Shown: positions 26,201 to 36,999 of the stretch, piece after piece | Layout of the letters: every line of letters begins with the position of its first letter | Numbering within the stretch: the first letter of the stretch is position 1 | Source: Mytilus edulis | Lineage: Eukaryota; Mollusca; Bivalvia; Mytilida; Mytilidae | DNA: 64,000 bases | Assembly (NCBI RefSeq): GCF_963676685.1 | Contig: NC_092356.1 | Coordinates: 19,641,750-19,705,749, forward strand | Direction of reading: 5' to 3' | Position numbers and translations under genes: made by a program | Notes under the pieces: generated by a model | The model's database searches: none | Told to the model about the DNA's origin: nothing | The model's input: only the letters and a program-made list of their open reading frames with translations

Positions 26201-29200
26201 ACATATGGAGCCTGCTTGCCCTTTCGGAGCATTCATACACTTTAGCTATAATTCTCCTATAAAACTGTTTATTTCTTTCAGGCTATAGAAATTATCTGTC
26301 CGACCATGAAATCTGAATGCAAAAAATTGCAACACGCTGACCTAGATTATTCATTCCATGAAATGTATGTAGAATTTGCTAAAAAAAGAAAAGCAAATTG
26401 AAGAACTTACTACTCAAATTGAAACGTTGAATTTGGAAAGACAAAATATACAATGTAAGTTTTTAAAGACAATTATTCAAATGAATTAAAGGCACTATGA
26501 GGTATGTGTTACTATCAAAATGTTCGTTTTATCCAGAGTTATCGTTATATACACAGAATAATAAACATTATACGTAAATAAGCGATATTCATTTGAAATT
26601 TATTACAGTTTTTGATATTGCTGAGGTAGTAATACGAGACATGCGCATCAATTACATGTCTTTTCTTATTTTAATCGAAACAAAATTTTCTCGTTATGTA
26701 TGGAATATATAGTTAATTTCATTAATTCTAACATATTCTTTTTCTGAAACTCTGGGTTAATAAATCGTTACAAGACTAAGACCCCCAAATCCAAGGAAAG
26801 TTAAATTTATATGGATTTAGTCATACTTTGAGTGTCCCTTTCTCCATAACGCTTACCACCATTCCAGTATTAATACATCGTTGACTTTAGGTCGCTTTGG
26901 GTTTGAGGGTTCCTTAGGAGAGTACTTACTCTTTCATTTTATTCGATAATTTACCTGTGTGACCTCAATAGCAAATTTGACTTATGTTTCACCTTTCGTT
27001 TCCTTGACATGCATATCTTATTGAACATATTTAAGGATTGTACAACAAACTGAATTGTTAAATTATTTATATAATTACATTTTGCATTACTTACATTATT
27101 ATTGCAGGTATTCAAAATGAGGAAATCGCTGAATGGAAAAAGAAATTAGAGAAGTTTCATGTGACTGAAGCTGCTACTAGATTAATTAAAGTGGTCAAAG
27201 ACAATCAATGCACTATTATTACTGGTATACCTGGATCTGGCAAATCTGCACTTGCTTATCATATAGCCATACACATGCAAGAAACCGAAGGCTACACAGT
27301 TCTACCTATTTGGTTACCATCAGAATTATTGAAATTGACGAATTATAATGCTAAACAACTCTTTGTTTTGGATGATGTATTCGGCAAATATTCTTTAAAT
27401 GAATGCAACCTTAACTGCTGGGAGTCTGAAACAGGACGTATTAAGATGTTATTAAAAAATAAAATCATTAAAGTAATGGTAACATGCAGATCATATCTTT
27501 ATGATAATGTTAGAGATAGCTTATCTTCTCAACCATTTGAGCAATTCAACTTGCAATCGGATGAAATACATTTATCTTTAGTGGAAAGAAGAGAAATCAG
27601 CAAGTTATATCTTACTAAGAATGTTGTGAGTCAACTAAATGATGAAATCATAATGATGTACAACTTTTTCCCTTTGCTATGTTTTATGTTTAATGAACAG
27701 AATATGGGGAATGTTGATTTTTTTCAAAATCCTAATGAGTTTCTAAAGGACGAAATTGAAAACTTTAAAAGTAAAAAAGACGTATCGTTCATAGTTTTTG
27801 CACTTTTAGTTTTATCAAATAACTCAATCGAGAAAGAAGGTCTTCAGATTGGCCATGTAAAATACGATAACATGTTACAAGATTTATTCGATGAACTTGA
27901 TACAAGGAAATATCCATCTAAAACGTCAATTTTGTCCAATATTCAAAATCTAAAATATATGTATCTATCAGAAAAAAATTCTGTATTTTGTACCAAACAC
28001 GATAAAATTTTTGACATTATTTCTGATACTGTAGCACAATTTATTATTCGATGCATTTTAAGACACGGAGACACGGCGTTTATTAGTAGTAGGTGCCAAT
28101 TAATTTCCCTGAATGAACAGCATGGCGACTGTACCATAATGATATCAGACGAATTAGAAACAATGTATTTCGAACGTATATTCGGAGACATTGAAAATGG
28201 CCATAACTGGGAGGTGTTTGCTAGCATTCAAATGAAATTTAAAAGCTATAGAAGTTTGTTAATACGATACTTGGAGAAGATGAATCCAAAATTTTCTTCG
28301 TCAATAAATGATTTCGCAACTCCATTACACGTCACTGCGGCTAAAGGTTATTATAATATTTCAAAATATCTACTCGACAAAAACAGAGAACATATACATT
28401 TCCTCGATCTTAACAATAGGTCTCCTTTACACAAGGCATATTTAAATGGACACCATGAAATTGCAGACTTGTTTCTTAACAGTGGTGCTGAAATTGATCA
28501 AATTGACATTTTTGGATACACCCCTTTACTTGCAAGTTGTTACAAGGGATATCTGAAAACCACTCAAGCTCTGTTAAAAAAACATGCAAATGTAAACATA
28601 TGTGGCAAAGACGGTTGGTATCCACTACATATGGCAGCGTATGATGGTGATACCGACATAATCAAACTTTTAATTCATCACAAGGCAGATGTAAACAAGC
28701 AAATGCAAAACGGAATGACATCATTGTACTTAGCCTGTCACGTTGGTCATTTAATGGCAGTAAAATTATTACTCGAGAGGAACGCCGATGTTAACAAATG
28801 TGAAAATGAAGGATGGTCTCCCTTAAATAAAGCTTGCCTGGAAGGGTTTATTGATATAGATGAAGAATTAATTTCCCATGGTGCAAATGTGAATAAAAAT
28901 AACAATGCTGGAAAAATACCACTGTATAACGCTTATAGGCGAAATCATATGAATATAGTAAAATTATTACTCAAGCATGGCTCAGCGATTTATAGAGGAG
29001 ATGCGAATGAAATAATGTCATTACATTTGGCTTCTCAGGAGGGTAATGTAGACATAGTTGAAGTATTATTCGACATCGAGGATGATTCCCCAAATCATTG
29101 CATTAAAAGTATATTCACTCCCCTACAATTATTTTGTGATCAGGAATATCAAAACAATGTTAATATGGTTGACGATACTGGATATTCACCACTACTTTTA

Positions 29201-31459
29201 GCTTGTACCGATATGGATAATGAAAGAGCTAAGTTATTACTCGAAAATGGTGCAGAAGTTAATCGTGCAAATGAACATGGTCGACCTTCATTACACACTG
29301 CCGCCGAAAACGGAAATACAGATCTCATTAAACTTTTGATGGAATATGATGCAGACGTAAACTGTCAAATGAAAAATGGAATGACACCAATGTACATAGC
29401 TAGTGAGAATAATCATTTAGAATCTGTTAAACTGCTGTTACGTAATAGAGGGGACATAAACAAATTTGAGAAAAGTGGATGGAGCCCATTACATATTGCT
29501 TCTCATGACAACCATAAAGAATTAGTGGCATATTTATGTGATCACAGTGCTGTAGAAGTAAACCTGTCAAATAAAGTAGGCGAATTGCCATTGCACCTTG
29601 CTTGTCACAAAGGCAATGAAGACATAGTAACATTGTTATTAAAACATGGTGCTTCCATTAATCATTGCAATGAAAATGGATTAACCCCGTTTCATTTAGC
29701 TTGTTCTAATGGTGTTAAAAATATTGTAGAATTGGTAATTAAAGCAGGCGCAATAGTTAAAAAAGTGAACGAAACTGGAAACACGCCATTACTTTTAGCT
29801 TGTAACAACATGCATAATGAAATAGCTTTAGCATTACTCGAAAATGGTGCCGAAGTAAACGCAAGTGATGAAAATGGTCGGACTTCACTCCACACTGCCG
29901 CTGAAGATGGAAATAACGATCTAATTAATATTCTGATGAACCATGGTGCAAACTTAGATTTTCCAATGAATAATGGAATGACGCCAATTTATATAGCTTG
30001 TAGGGAAAACCATTTAGAAGCAGTAACACTTTTGTTTACTTATCAAGCTGACATAACCAAATGTGATGAAACTGGATGGGGTCCATTACACGTGGCTACT
30101 TATGGCATCCACAAGGAAATAGTGCGATATCTTTGTCATCACGGTAATGCAGAGGTAAACCGTTGTAATAAAACAGGCGAATCGCCATTACGTATTGCTT
30201 GTAAAAATATGAATGAGGATATAGTAAAACTACTAATAAAAAAGGGTGCTTCTATTGATTATTGCAATGCAAAGGGATATACCCCGTTTCATTTAGCTTG
30301 TTCATATGGAAATAAAACTATAGTAGAAATATTAATCAAAGAGGGCGCAGGAGTTAATGGTGTTAACGAGACTAGAAAGTCGTCATTACTTTTAGCGAGT
30401 TACCATGGTCATAATGAAATAGCTAAGCTATTACTCGAAAAAGGTGCAGACGTGCATAGTCTTGATAAACATGGTCGGACTGCACTTTACTTTGCTGCTA
30501 AAGATGGAAACACGATGCTTATTTTAATTTTGATGGAACATGATGCAGATGTAAACGTACAACTGAATAATGGAATGACACCTATTTATATAGCTTCTGA
30601 GCATGACCATTTAGAAGCAGTCAAAATGCTGTTAAGATATAAAGCTGACATAAACAAATGTGAGGAAAATGGATGGAGTCCATTATACATTGCTGTTTAT
30701 GCAAACCATAAAGAAGTAGCTAAGTTATTGCTCGAAAACAACGCAGCAGTAAACAGTGCTGATGAATATGGCAGAACTGCACTAAACAGTGCCGCTGCAA
30801 ACGGAAATATTGATATCATTGAAATGTTGATGGAACATGCTGCAGACATTAACTTTCAAATGAAAAATGGCATGACACCGATTTATATGGCTTGTAGGGA
30901 AAACCATTCCGAAGCAGTATATAAATTGTTAAGTTATAAAGCTGACATAAACAAATCTGATGAAATTGGATGGAGTCCATTACATGTTGCTACTTATTTC
31001 AATCATAAGGAAGTAGTAGCATATTTATGTCATCACAGTGATGCATTGGTTAACATTTCCAATGTATATGGTTCAAAGCCATTGTATCTTGCATGTCAAG
31101 AAGGTAACGAAGATGTAGTACAATTATTATTAAAACACGGTGCTGCCATAAATCATTATGATAAAGCTTGGCAAAACAGACACACTGATGTAGTCGAATT
31201 ATTAGTGAAACGTGGAGTAGAGTTTAATAAGACGAGGCAGTATGAATCGGAAGATGGATGGACACCACTTCATGTTTCGGCGGCATCTGGTGATAGGGGT
31301 ATAACTGAATTGTTGTTGAAAAATAATGCAACCATCAATGTCACAGATCGAAATCGGCATACTCCTTTATACTACGCTATTCAAAACAATTGCACTGACA
31401 TTATTGAGCTACTTGTTACCCATGGAGCTGTGTTAAGCTACAGTGATGAACAAATTTAG
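20060..31459 (+). CDS. Gene B: HEPN-nSTAND3-ankyrin paralogue with an exon 3 frameshift
   Basis: Gene model from exons 20060-20282, 23891-24111, 26282-26454 and 27108-31459, the same phases as gene A. Exon 4 is 4352 nt with about 31 ankyrin repeats against about 20 in gene A. Exon 3 carries seven A residues (26381-26387) where genes A and C have six. Read literally, the frame stops at TGA 26399-26401 and gives a HEPN-only product of about 187 aa. Because exon 4 is open for 1450 codons and every splice site is intact, an assembly error or a very recent mutation is more likely than an old pseudogene. The C terminus is cut by a satellite array just after the codons for DEQI. Confidence 0.75.
20510..20705 (-). 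repeat. Interspersed repeat fragment, minus strand, gene B intron 1
   Basis: Contains gaggaaaattcaatcggaaa, acatcaactgtcatattcct, gacttggtacaggtattttc and atggtggattgaacctagtt, the reverse complement of the family at 545-720 extended by the ggttcaacccacca box also seen in repeat R. Confidence 0.55.
21985..22145 (+). repeat. Interspersed repeat fragment with gtctcattgacaatc end
   Basis: ggcctcatgtatatacttga, acggctgcacggttacctat and atagatgtctcattgacaat resemble the copies at 40380-40500 and 47870-48075. I recognise the type from bivalve sequence, but cannot name it. Confidence 0.45.
22508..23071. mobile_element. Inverted-repeat element 3 (564 bp), gene B intron 1
   Basis: Left end aaaggagtaggtcctgtaag, right end tctgactggacctactccttt (one shared TIR of about 20 bp), with gattttggcc and ggggccaaaa next to them. 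Same family look as elements 1 and 2. Confidence 0.65.
23891..24111 (+). CDS. Gene B exon 2: HEPN catalytic half
   Basis: 221 nt, acceptor TTTTCAG, donor GAG|GTGAGT. It encodes SDPNSNDFDLTLMVCLLRNL and the RNQIAHSD motif, with the arginine and histidine at residues 123 and 128, as in gene A. The downstream open reading into the intron is not homologous and is left out. Confidence 0.8.
24262..24346 (+). mobile_element. Retroelement 3' terminus fragment in gene B intron 2
   Basis: About 80 nt matching the last part of the tail: catggcgttgtcagtttgtt, then tatctttcgtccctctttca. Supports CGTCCCTCTT as the common 3' end of the element. Confidence 0.6.
24480..24640 (+). repeat. Interspersed repeat fragment, gene B intron 2
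   Basis: accaggtttaattcaccaag, cctgtaccaattcagggata, tttggttgatgtttttgaga and ttgccatttgataaggtact appear in family order. Confidence 0.5.
26125..26240 (+). mobile_element. Retroelement tail fragment just before gene B exon 3
   Basis: Contains caacacgacaggcgctacat and cttgccctttcggagca, matching the start of the 3' tail of copies 1 and 2. It ends about 40 nt upstream of the exon 3 acceptor. Confidence 0.5.
26282..26454 (+). CDS. Gene B exon 3: linker with +1 homopolymer frameshift
   Basis: 173 nt instead of 172; acceptor TTTCAG and donor AAT|GTAAGT are intact. The start AIEIICPTMKSECKKLQHAD matches the paralogues. The extra A in A7 at 26381-26387 moves the frame and brings in a TGA at 26399-26401. 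Skipping this exon would not restore the frame, because the flanking phases (0 and 1) do not match. Confidence 0.7.
26455..27107 (+). other. Gene B intron 3
   Basis: 653 nt, GTAAGT to ATTGCAG. No repeat or gene recognised. Confidence 0.75.
27108..31459 (+). CDS. Gene B exon 4: nSTAND3-like NTPase and about 31 ankyrin repeats
   Basis: Acceptor ATTGCAG at 27101-27107, open to TAG at 31457-31459. Walker A GIPGSGKSA, Walker B LFVLDDVFG, VMVTCRSYLY, FFPLLCFMF and TKHDKIFDIISDTVA appear in the gene A order. The ankyrins run from about 28310 to 31440. From 29278 the repeats form 597-bp blocks of six repeat types; equivalent codons recur at 29281, 29878 and 30475 exactly 597 nt apart, followed by a shortened block (297 nt). 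A partial repeat near 29120-29165 and a fused one near 31160 (HYDKAWQNRHTDVVELL) are contractions. The last codons (DEQI, stop) are followed directly by satellite DNA. Confidence 0.85.
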
Positions 31460-32785
31460 AAGCAGTAATAAAATTAACGGTATCAATTTTCTTGCACCAG
31501 ATGCGCATTTTGACAATACATGTCTCTTCAGTGATGCTCGTGGCCAAAATATTTGAAATCCAAAGCTTATATAAAAGATGGAGAGCTATAATCCAAAAGG
31601 TCCAAAAAGTATAGCCAAATCCGTGAAAGGAATCAGAGCTTTGCATGAGGGAGATACATTCCTTAATTTATAATAATTTCTATCATTTTGTAACAGCAAA
31701 TTTTAATAACACAAAAAAATCCGTATTTTCATACCAGTACCGAAGTACTGGCTACTGGGCTGGTGATACCCTCAGGGACTAATAGTCCACCAGCAGAGGC
31801 ATCGACCCAGTGATAGTAATAAAATTAACGGTATCAATTTTCTTGCACCAGATGCGCATTTCGACAATACATGTCTCTTCAGTGATGCTCGTGGCCAAAA
31901 TATTTGAAATCCAAAGCTTATATAAAAGATGGAGAGCTATAATCCAAAAGGTCCAAAAAGTATAGCCAAATCCGTGAAAGGAATCAGAGCTTTGCATGAG
32001 GGAGATACATTCCTTAATTTATAATAATTTCTATCATTTTGTAACAGCAAATTTTAATAACACAAAAAAATCCGTATTTTCATACCAGTACCGAAGTACT
32101 GGCTACTGGGCTGGTGATACCCTCAGGGACTAATAGTCCACCAGCAGAGGCATCGACCCAGTGATAGTAATAAAATTAACGGTATCAATTTTCTTGCACC
32201 AGATGCGCATTTCGACAATACATGTCTCTTCAGTGATGCTCGTGGCCAAAATATTTGAAATCCAAAGCTTATATGAAAGATGAAGAGCTATAATCCAAAA
32301 GGTCCAAAAAGTATAGCCAAATCCGTGAAAGGAATCAGAGCTTTGCATGAGGGAGATACATTCCTTAATTTATAATAATTTCTATCATTTTGTAACAGCA
32401 AATTTTAATAACACAAAAAAATCCGTATTTTCATACCAGTACCGAAGTACTCGCTACTGGGCTGGTGATACCCTCGGGGACTAATAGTCCACCAGCAGAG
32501 GCATCGACACAGTGATAGTAATAAAATTAACGGTATAAATGTTCTTGCACCAGATGCGCATTTCGACAATACATGTCTCTTCAGTGATGCTCGTGGCCAA
32601 AATATTTGAAATCCAAAGCTTATATAAAAGATGAAGAGCTATAATCCAAAAGGTCCAAAAAGTATAACCAAATCCGTGAAAGGAATCAGAGCTTTGCATG
32701 AGGGAGATACATTCCTTAATTTATAATAATTTCTATCATTTTGTAACAGCAAATTTTAATAACACAAAAAAAAAACGTATTTTCA
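31460..32785 (+). repeat. Satellite array, 351-bp unit, about 3.8 copies
   Basis: The same base (start of gtaataaaattaacggtat) recurs at 31465, 31816, 32167 and 32518, exactly 351 nt apart. The fourth copy stops at about 32785. Copies differ by only a few substitutions. Each full copy holds a perfect 7-bp hairpin (CCAGTAC, loop CGAA, GTACTGG; first at 31734-31751). The array starts one base after the gene B stop codon. Reading frames of 72-76 aa on its minus strand repeat with the unit and are not genes. An inverted single copy lies at 47105-47390. Confidence 0.9.
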
Positions 32786-32789
32786 TGCC

Positions 32790-33424
32790 TGAGCGACAAT
32801 GAGCTCCAAACTCTTTCGGTTTTCTTTAAACATTTTACGTTTTTGATATATTTGTATTCATTGCTCTATTTTGTCTACAATACGGATATCATGGATATCA
32901 TAAGGTTAGATTAATTTTTGAATTATCAACAAGTTACGATTGTAAAAATATTTTTTCACTCACATAATCTATTCTTAAATTCGAATTCGAATATAACTCA
33001 AACGAATATAAAATATTTATCAAATAACTACAAACTCTCACATGGGAGACCCCACTTGAAGAGACAAGTGCACAGTGTATTATTCGTATATGTTTAATGA
33101 AATCAATACACCAAACATTCTCAGCTGGTACTGGTTACCGCATACTAATGGTCATCAAATCTGAAAATAAATAATATAAATTTATTATATTATTTATTTT
33201 GAAAAAGTGCTACTGGTCACTTAAACTGAAATGGCTCGAATGATTTTAAACTGCCTGAATTCATTCGTGCATGAAACTTTTAAACCCCATTCAAACCGAC
33301 CTTACTATAAATAACTAAACACGTGTTAACTATAAACAAATACAAAACTCTTACATATTCGACTTTTGTACAACTTTGATAAATACATACAATGTATTTT
33401 ATATTTGGAGCTGACTCAATGTTA
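32790..33424 (+). other. Gene B 3' flank, homologous to the gene A 3' flank
   Basis: After the satellite, gcgacaatgagct, caaactctttcggttttc and ctacaatacggatatcatgg align with gene A bases from about 10662 (acgacaataagct, caaactcattcgggttta, ccacattacggatatcacg). The satellite therefore replaced about 28 bp at the end of the coding sequence. Confidence 0.65.
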
Positions 33425-33780
33425 GTTTGTACTGTAAACTTGTCAACTTAAATATGACGATGAGTATGTTCCTCATGTCGTACCAATTTTGTAATATTTT
33501 ATTCAAATGTGACCTACTGAATTATATTTATTACTGGGTTTCTACTTCCATGAGAAGCTCGACGGGTTCCGAATTAAATTAAGAAGACTTTTACAATTTA
33601 ATTCAAAGAAATCAATTTACGAAAATGGTACCAACGACAACCACTGAAATACTGGCTTGGGACAGGTATATAAAATTATTCACGAGCCTGAATGGCAGGA
33701 TGGGTGTTGCTCAGTACTAAGTTTTATGTCTGTTGTGTGTACTGTTATTTTAATTTTCGTTATTTTACGAGATATGTGTT
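33425..33780 (+). mobile_element. Old retroelement 3' end in the gene B downstream flank
   Basis: Partner of 10855-11270, with the same order of matches (gagtatgttcctcatgtcg, gacctactgaattatattta, gctcgacgggttcc, tgttgtgtgtactgtt). Short reading frames here are not genes. Confidence 0.55.
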
Positions 33781-33984
33781 TCTCTTGTTTTGTTACATTT
33801 CTATACGGATTATTCAGAAGAACTGTTTATCCTTGTGTCTGGCAATAGTATTTGTTTTAAATGTTATTTGTTTAAATGTTGTCAAAATAACAGTTTACCC
33901 ATACTAGTTAACTTGCTAATCTTTCATACGACTAACCGGCTAACCGGTAGTACAGTTGATGCTTACAGCTATTGTTACGAATAG

Positions 33985-35440
33985 AAAAATTAATCACCGC
34001 CTTTATTAATTATATTAAATTTTGTACGATTATTTACGTTTGAAGTTGGATTCATAACAAACTGGACATATATATATTACAGTTAATTGCTTTTAATAAG
34101 TATTGCAATATGCATTTTGTTTAAATTAATTATCAGTATTTAGTTCTGATATAATCTTAAATCAATCCTAAATCTATCTCACTTTGATAGTTTTTCATAT
34201 GTGACGTCATGCTGTTTCTAAATTTCATAAATTCAAATGTGACATAACGTTTGTACCTTTTCGCCATCGTATGTGACGTCACATTTTTGTAATTACGTTG
34301 ACGCCTGGACTGATTCGGGTGTGTCTATTCTGTGTTAAACTTTAATAGCATTATGTATTCGGGTTTAGTTTTCTGTAATTAGTTAATACTTCAGTTTCAT
34401 TATGTATACATTGTATCTCTTTCATATTCATTTGTTAAAATTTACTGTTTGCAATAGCATGAATTGTTCTACATAATAAGGATGTTCTTATCCCGGGCAT
34501 ACATACAATGCCGTATTTGCAAAACCTTTTCAACTTTTGATCTTCAGTGCTGTACAACTTTGTACCTTTTTCACTTTCGATCTTTTATATCTGGGCGTTA
34601 TGTATTCGGGTTTAGTTTTCTGTAATTAGTTAATACTTCAGTTTCTTTATGTATATCTCTTTCATATTCATTTGATAAAATTTACTGTTTGCAATAGCAT
34701 GAATTGTTCTATATAATAAGAATGTTCTTATCCCGGGCATAAAAACAATGCCGTATTTGGCGAAACCTTTTCAACTTTTTATCTCTAGTGCTGTACAACT
34801 TTGTACTTTTTTCTCTTTCGATCTTTTATATCTGGGCGTCACTTGTAAGTCCTGTGTGGACAAGGCGCGTTTTTGGCGTATTGAATTTTAAACCTGATGC
34901 TTTTTGTTATCTATTAATCATGTTTTTCTTTGTCTAATATGTTCTCCTATTTATTTGTATTGTAGTCCTGTAATATTATGTTGTCATTTCAATGTTATAT
35001 TTAACTTTGCCATTAAAGTGCGAGGTTTGGCATGCAACAAAACCAGGTTCAACCCACCACTGTTATTTCCCTTTAAAAGTGTCCTGTACCAAGTCAGGAA
35101 GATGGCCATTGTTATATTATTGTTCGTTTCTGTGTGTGTTGCATTTTAACGTTGAGTCGTTTGTGTTTTCTCTTATTTTTGAGATATTGAGATCAGACGT
35201 GGCACGGTACTTGTCTATTCCTAATTCATGTATTTGGTTTTCATGTTATATTTGTTATTCTCGTGGTGTTTTGTCTGATGCTTGGTCCGTTTCTGTGTGT
35301 GTTACGTTTCGGTGTTATGTCGTTGTTCTCCTCTTATATTTAATGCGTTTCCCTCGGTTTTAGTTTGTTACCCCAATTTTGTTTTTTGTCCCTGGATTTA
35401 TGAGTTTTGAACAGCGGTATACTACTGTTGCCTTTATTTC
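33985..35440 (+). repeat. Interspersed repeat R, copy 1
   Basis: About 1.45 kb, from attaatcaccgcc to the terminal tatactactgttgcctttatt. It contains tgtgacgtcac-type sites, cttttatatctgggcgtcac, gtgcgaggtttggcatgc and ggttcaacccacca. Inverted copy at 45705-46985, third copy at 63060-63892. Several reading frames of 60-120 codons in it (for example 34992-35363) change between copies and are not genes. Confidence 0.75.
34351..34844 (+). repeat. 247-bp tandem duplication within repeat R copy 1
   Basis: ttatgtattcgggtttagtt occurs at 34351 and again at 34598, and the following sequence through cttttatatctgggcg repeats with a few differences. The other two R copies have this part once. Confidence 0.8.
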
Positions 35441-36149
35441 ACGTACTTTGCTTGTGCGTTTTTATAAGATCTATATAATCATCTATATGATGTTTTTCAA
35501 TTTATCATGAAATTATTCATCTTTCTAAGATTCGGGTAGAGAATCACGATGAAGGTTAGCTGATCCTTTAGGTTTATGTTCATATAACTCCTAACGTTAC
35601 CACATACATATAAATGAATCCCTAGACTAGAAAGATTATGTTTGTGCATTCCTGACAGATAAATCAAGAAAAGCATGTCGACTGCACGAAAGTTAGTAAA
35701 TGTTATTTACATATACAATTTTAGGGTTGTTCGGACAATACACCATAGAACAAATCAATAAAGAAATTATTAATCTATATGTTATGATTTATGCTCTTTT
35801 TAACATTTATAGGCATTATATTTGTTGTTATTTCACACTGATCGTTAGAGATGAGTTAAATATCGTCAAATATAATGCAAATCTATGTTGACGAAGGAAT
35901 TATTTCGACTCTAATAGTACCAATACGAAATTCATTTGTCGAAGCATACGAAAATACCTTAGAATGTTTAGCTGTTCCCATTTCGTCACCATGAGGTACA
36001 TGTATATACATTATATTTTCACATTTAATAAGGTTTAAACTAATAGCAGGGTAAACACATGTATTGCAATAACAATATGTACTCAAATTTGATCTAAGCT
36101 GTATATTCTATAAGGATAAAAATGAAAAATTATATATATATTCCGTATG
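35441..36149. other. No gene seen between repeat R and gene D
   Basis: AT-rich. Short frames at 35700-35891 (+) and 35883-36086 (-) have no domain. Near 35860-35980 it resembles the 12220-12320 stretch (cgtcaaatataat, atacgaaaataccttagaa), a minor repeat. Confidence 0.5.
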
Positions 36150-36995
36150 GAGGCGCTGCTGGAGTGTTGCTACATAGAAATTGAAAGTTCACAATTGGGA
36201 AGCTGATATCATCTCTTTTGTTGTACAATTTTGTTTTCAACCGACTCTCACTGTCAATTGCTAGATGTAAATCAAGATATGAGGCAGACTTAGCTCTATC
36301 TGGTGTATCCTTTATCTCTAGTACATGAACGATGGGACAACATAGTCACCAAAGTTTGATTAATTAGTGAGAGAACATCATCTATATAGCGGAAAGAAAA
36401 GTTAAAGACGTTCCTTCATGAAGCCAGCCTCAAAATAATATAGGAACAAGTCGGCAAGAAGAGGGGCACAATTGGTTCCGATTGGAATGCCGACAATCTG
36501 TTGAAAAACACGTCCTCCAAACGTATGCTGTCAGTCAAGAAATTAAGCATCTTGATAATGTCAGCTTCAGAGAATTGTTTGTTTGAATCAGAGTGATTCA
36601 TTACAAAGTGAGATAAATCCCTGCCTAAGACAAGACACTTGTATCTACGTTGGCCATTCTTTTTAATGTTTCAAAGCAATACCAGCTCTTTCAATTTTGT
36701 CTTTCAGTTTGGAATAGGAAATACTTGTGTACAGTGTAGAAAAATCGAATATTTTAATACTACGAACTTTTGTTTTTGCCATTTTTTGTAAGCGAATGCG
36801 TGATGAATTTTCATTAGAGTCCGGTAATTTTGTTATGTTACCCTCTATTTCGTTGTGCTGGTTTTTATGAAGGTTGCTATTGGCTTATTGCTTGATATTG
36901 ACTTGGTCGAATTGGATAACTGCAAATGGTCTGATTTTTTATATATATTAATACTCAAAAATGACGTTTCGACACAAAAGACTGAATATGTGATG
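36150..36995 (-). mobile_element. Retroelement fragment inside gene D
   Basis: Minus-strand homology to the RT of copies 1 and 2: FDFSTLYTSI near 36735, the HSDSNKQFSEADIIKMLNFL stretch near 36600-36540, the RVFQQIVGIPIGTNCAPLLA region near 36500, YIDDVLSL near 36390 and the SNIPAAPPYG remnant near 36160. It is frame-shifted and has no 3' tail: homology stops at about 36150 after the ccatacgg bases. The 5' junction with the ankyrin codons is near 37000. Confidence 0.7.
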
Positions 36996-36999
36996 GTTA

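Larger units (their letters stand above)
24112..26281 (+). other. Gene B intron 2
   Basis: 2170 nt. Holds two retroelement tail pieces and a repeat fragment. Minus-strand frames at 25122-25331 and 25458-25714 have no domain support. Confidence 0.75.

Noticed and set aside
31416-32699. Four minus-strand frames of 72-76 codons with nearly the same protein (MQSSDSFHGFGYTFWTFWII)
   Set aside because: They recur every 351 nt and are part of the satellite unit; no start context or domain, and the inverted copy at 47192 shows the same frame.
34904-35363. Overlapping frames of 81 and 123 codons, cysteine-rich and hydrophobic
   Set aside because: They lie in repeat R; the other two copies break the frame, so they are not conserved genes.
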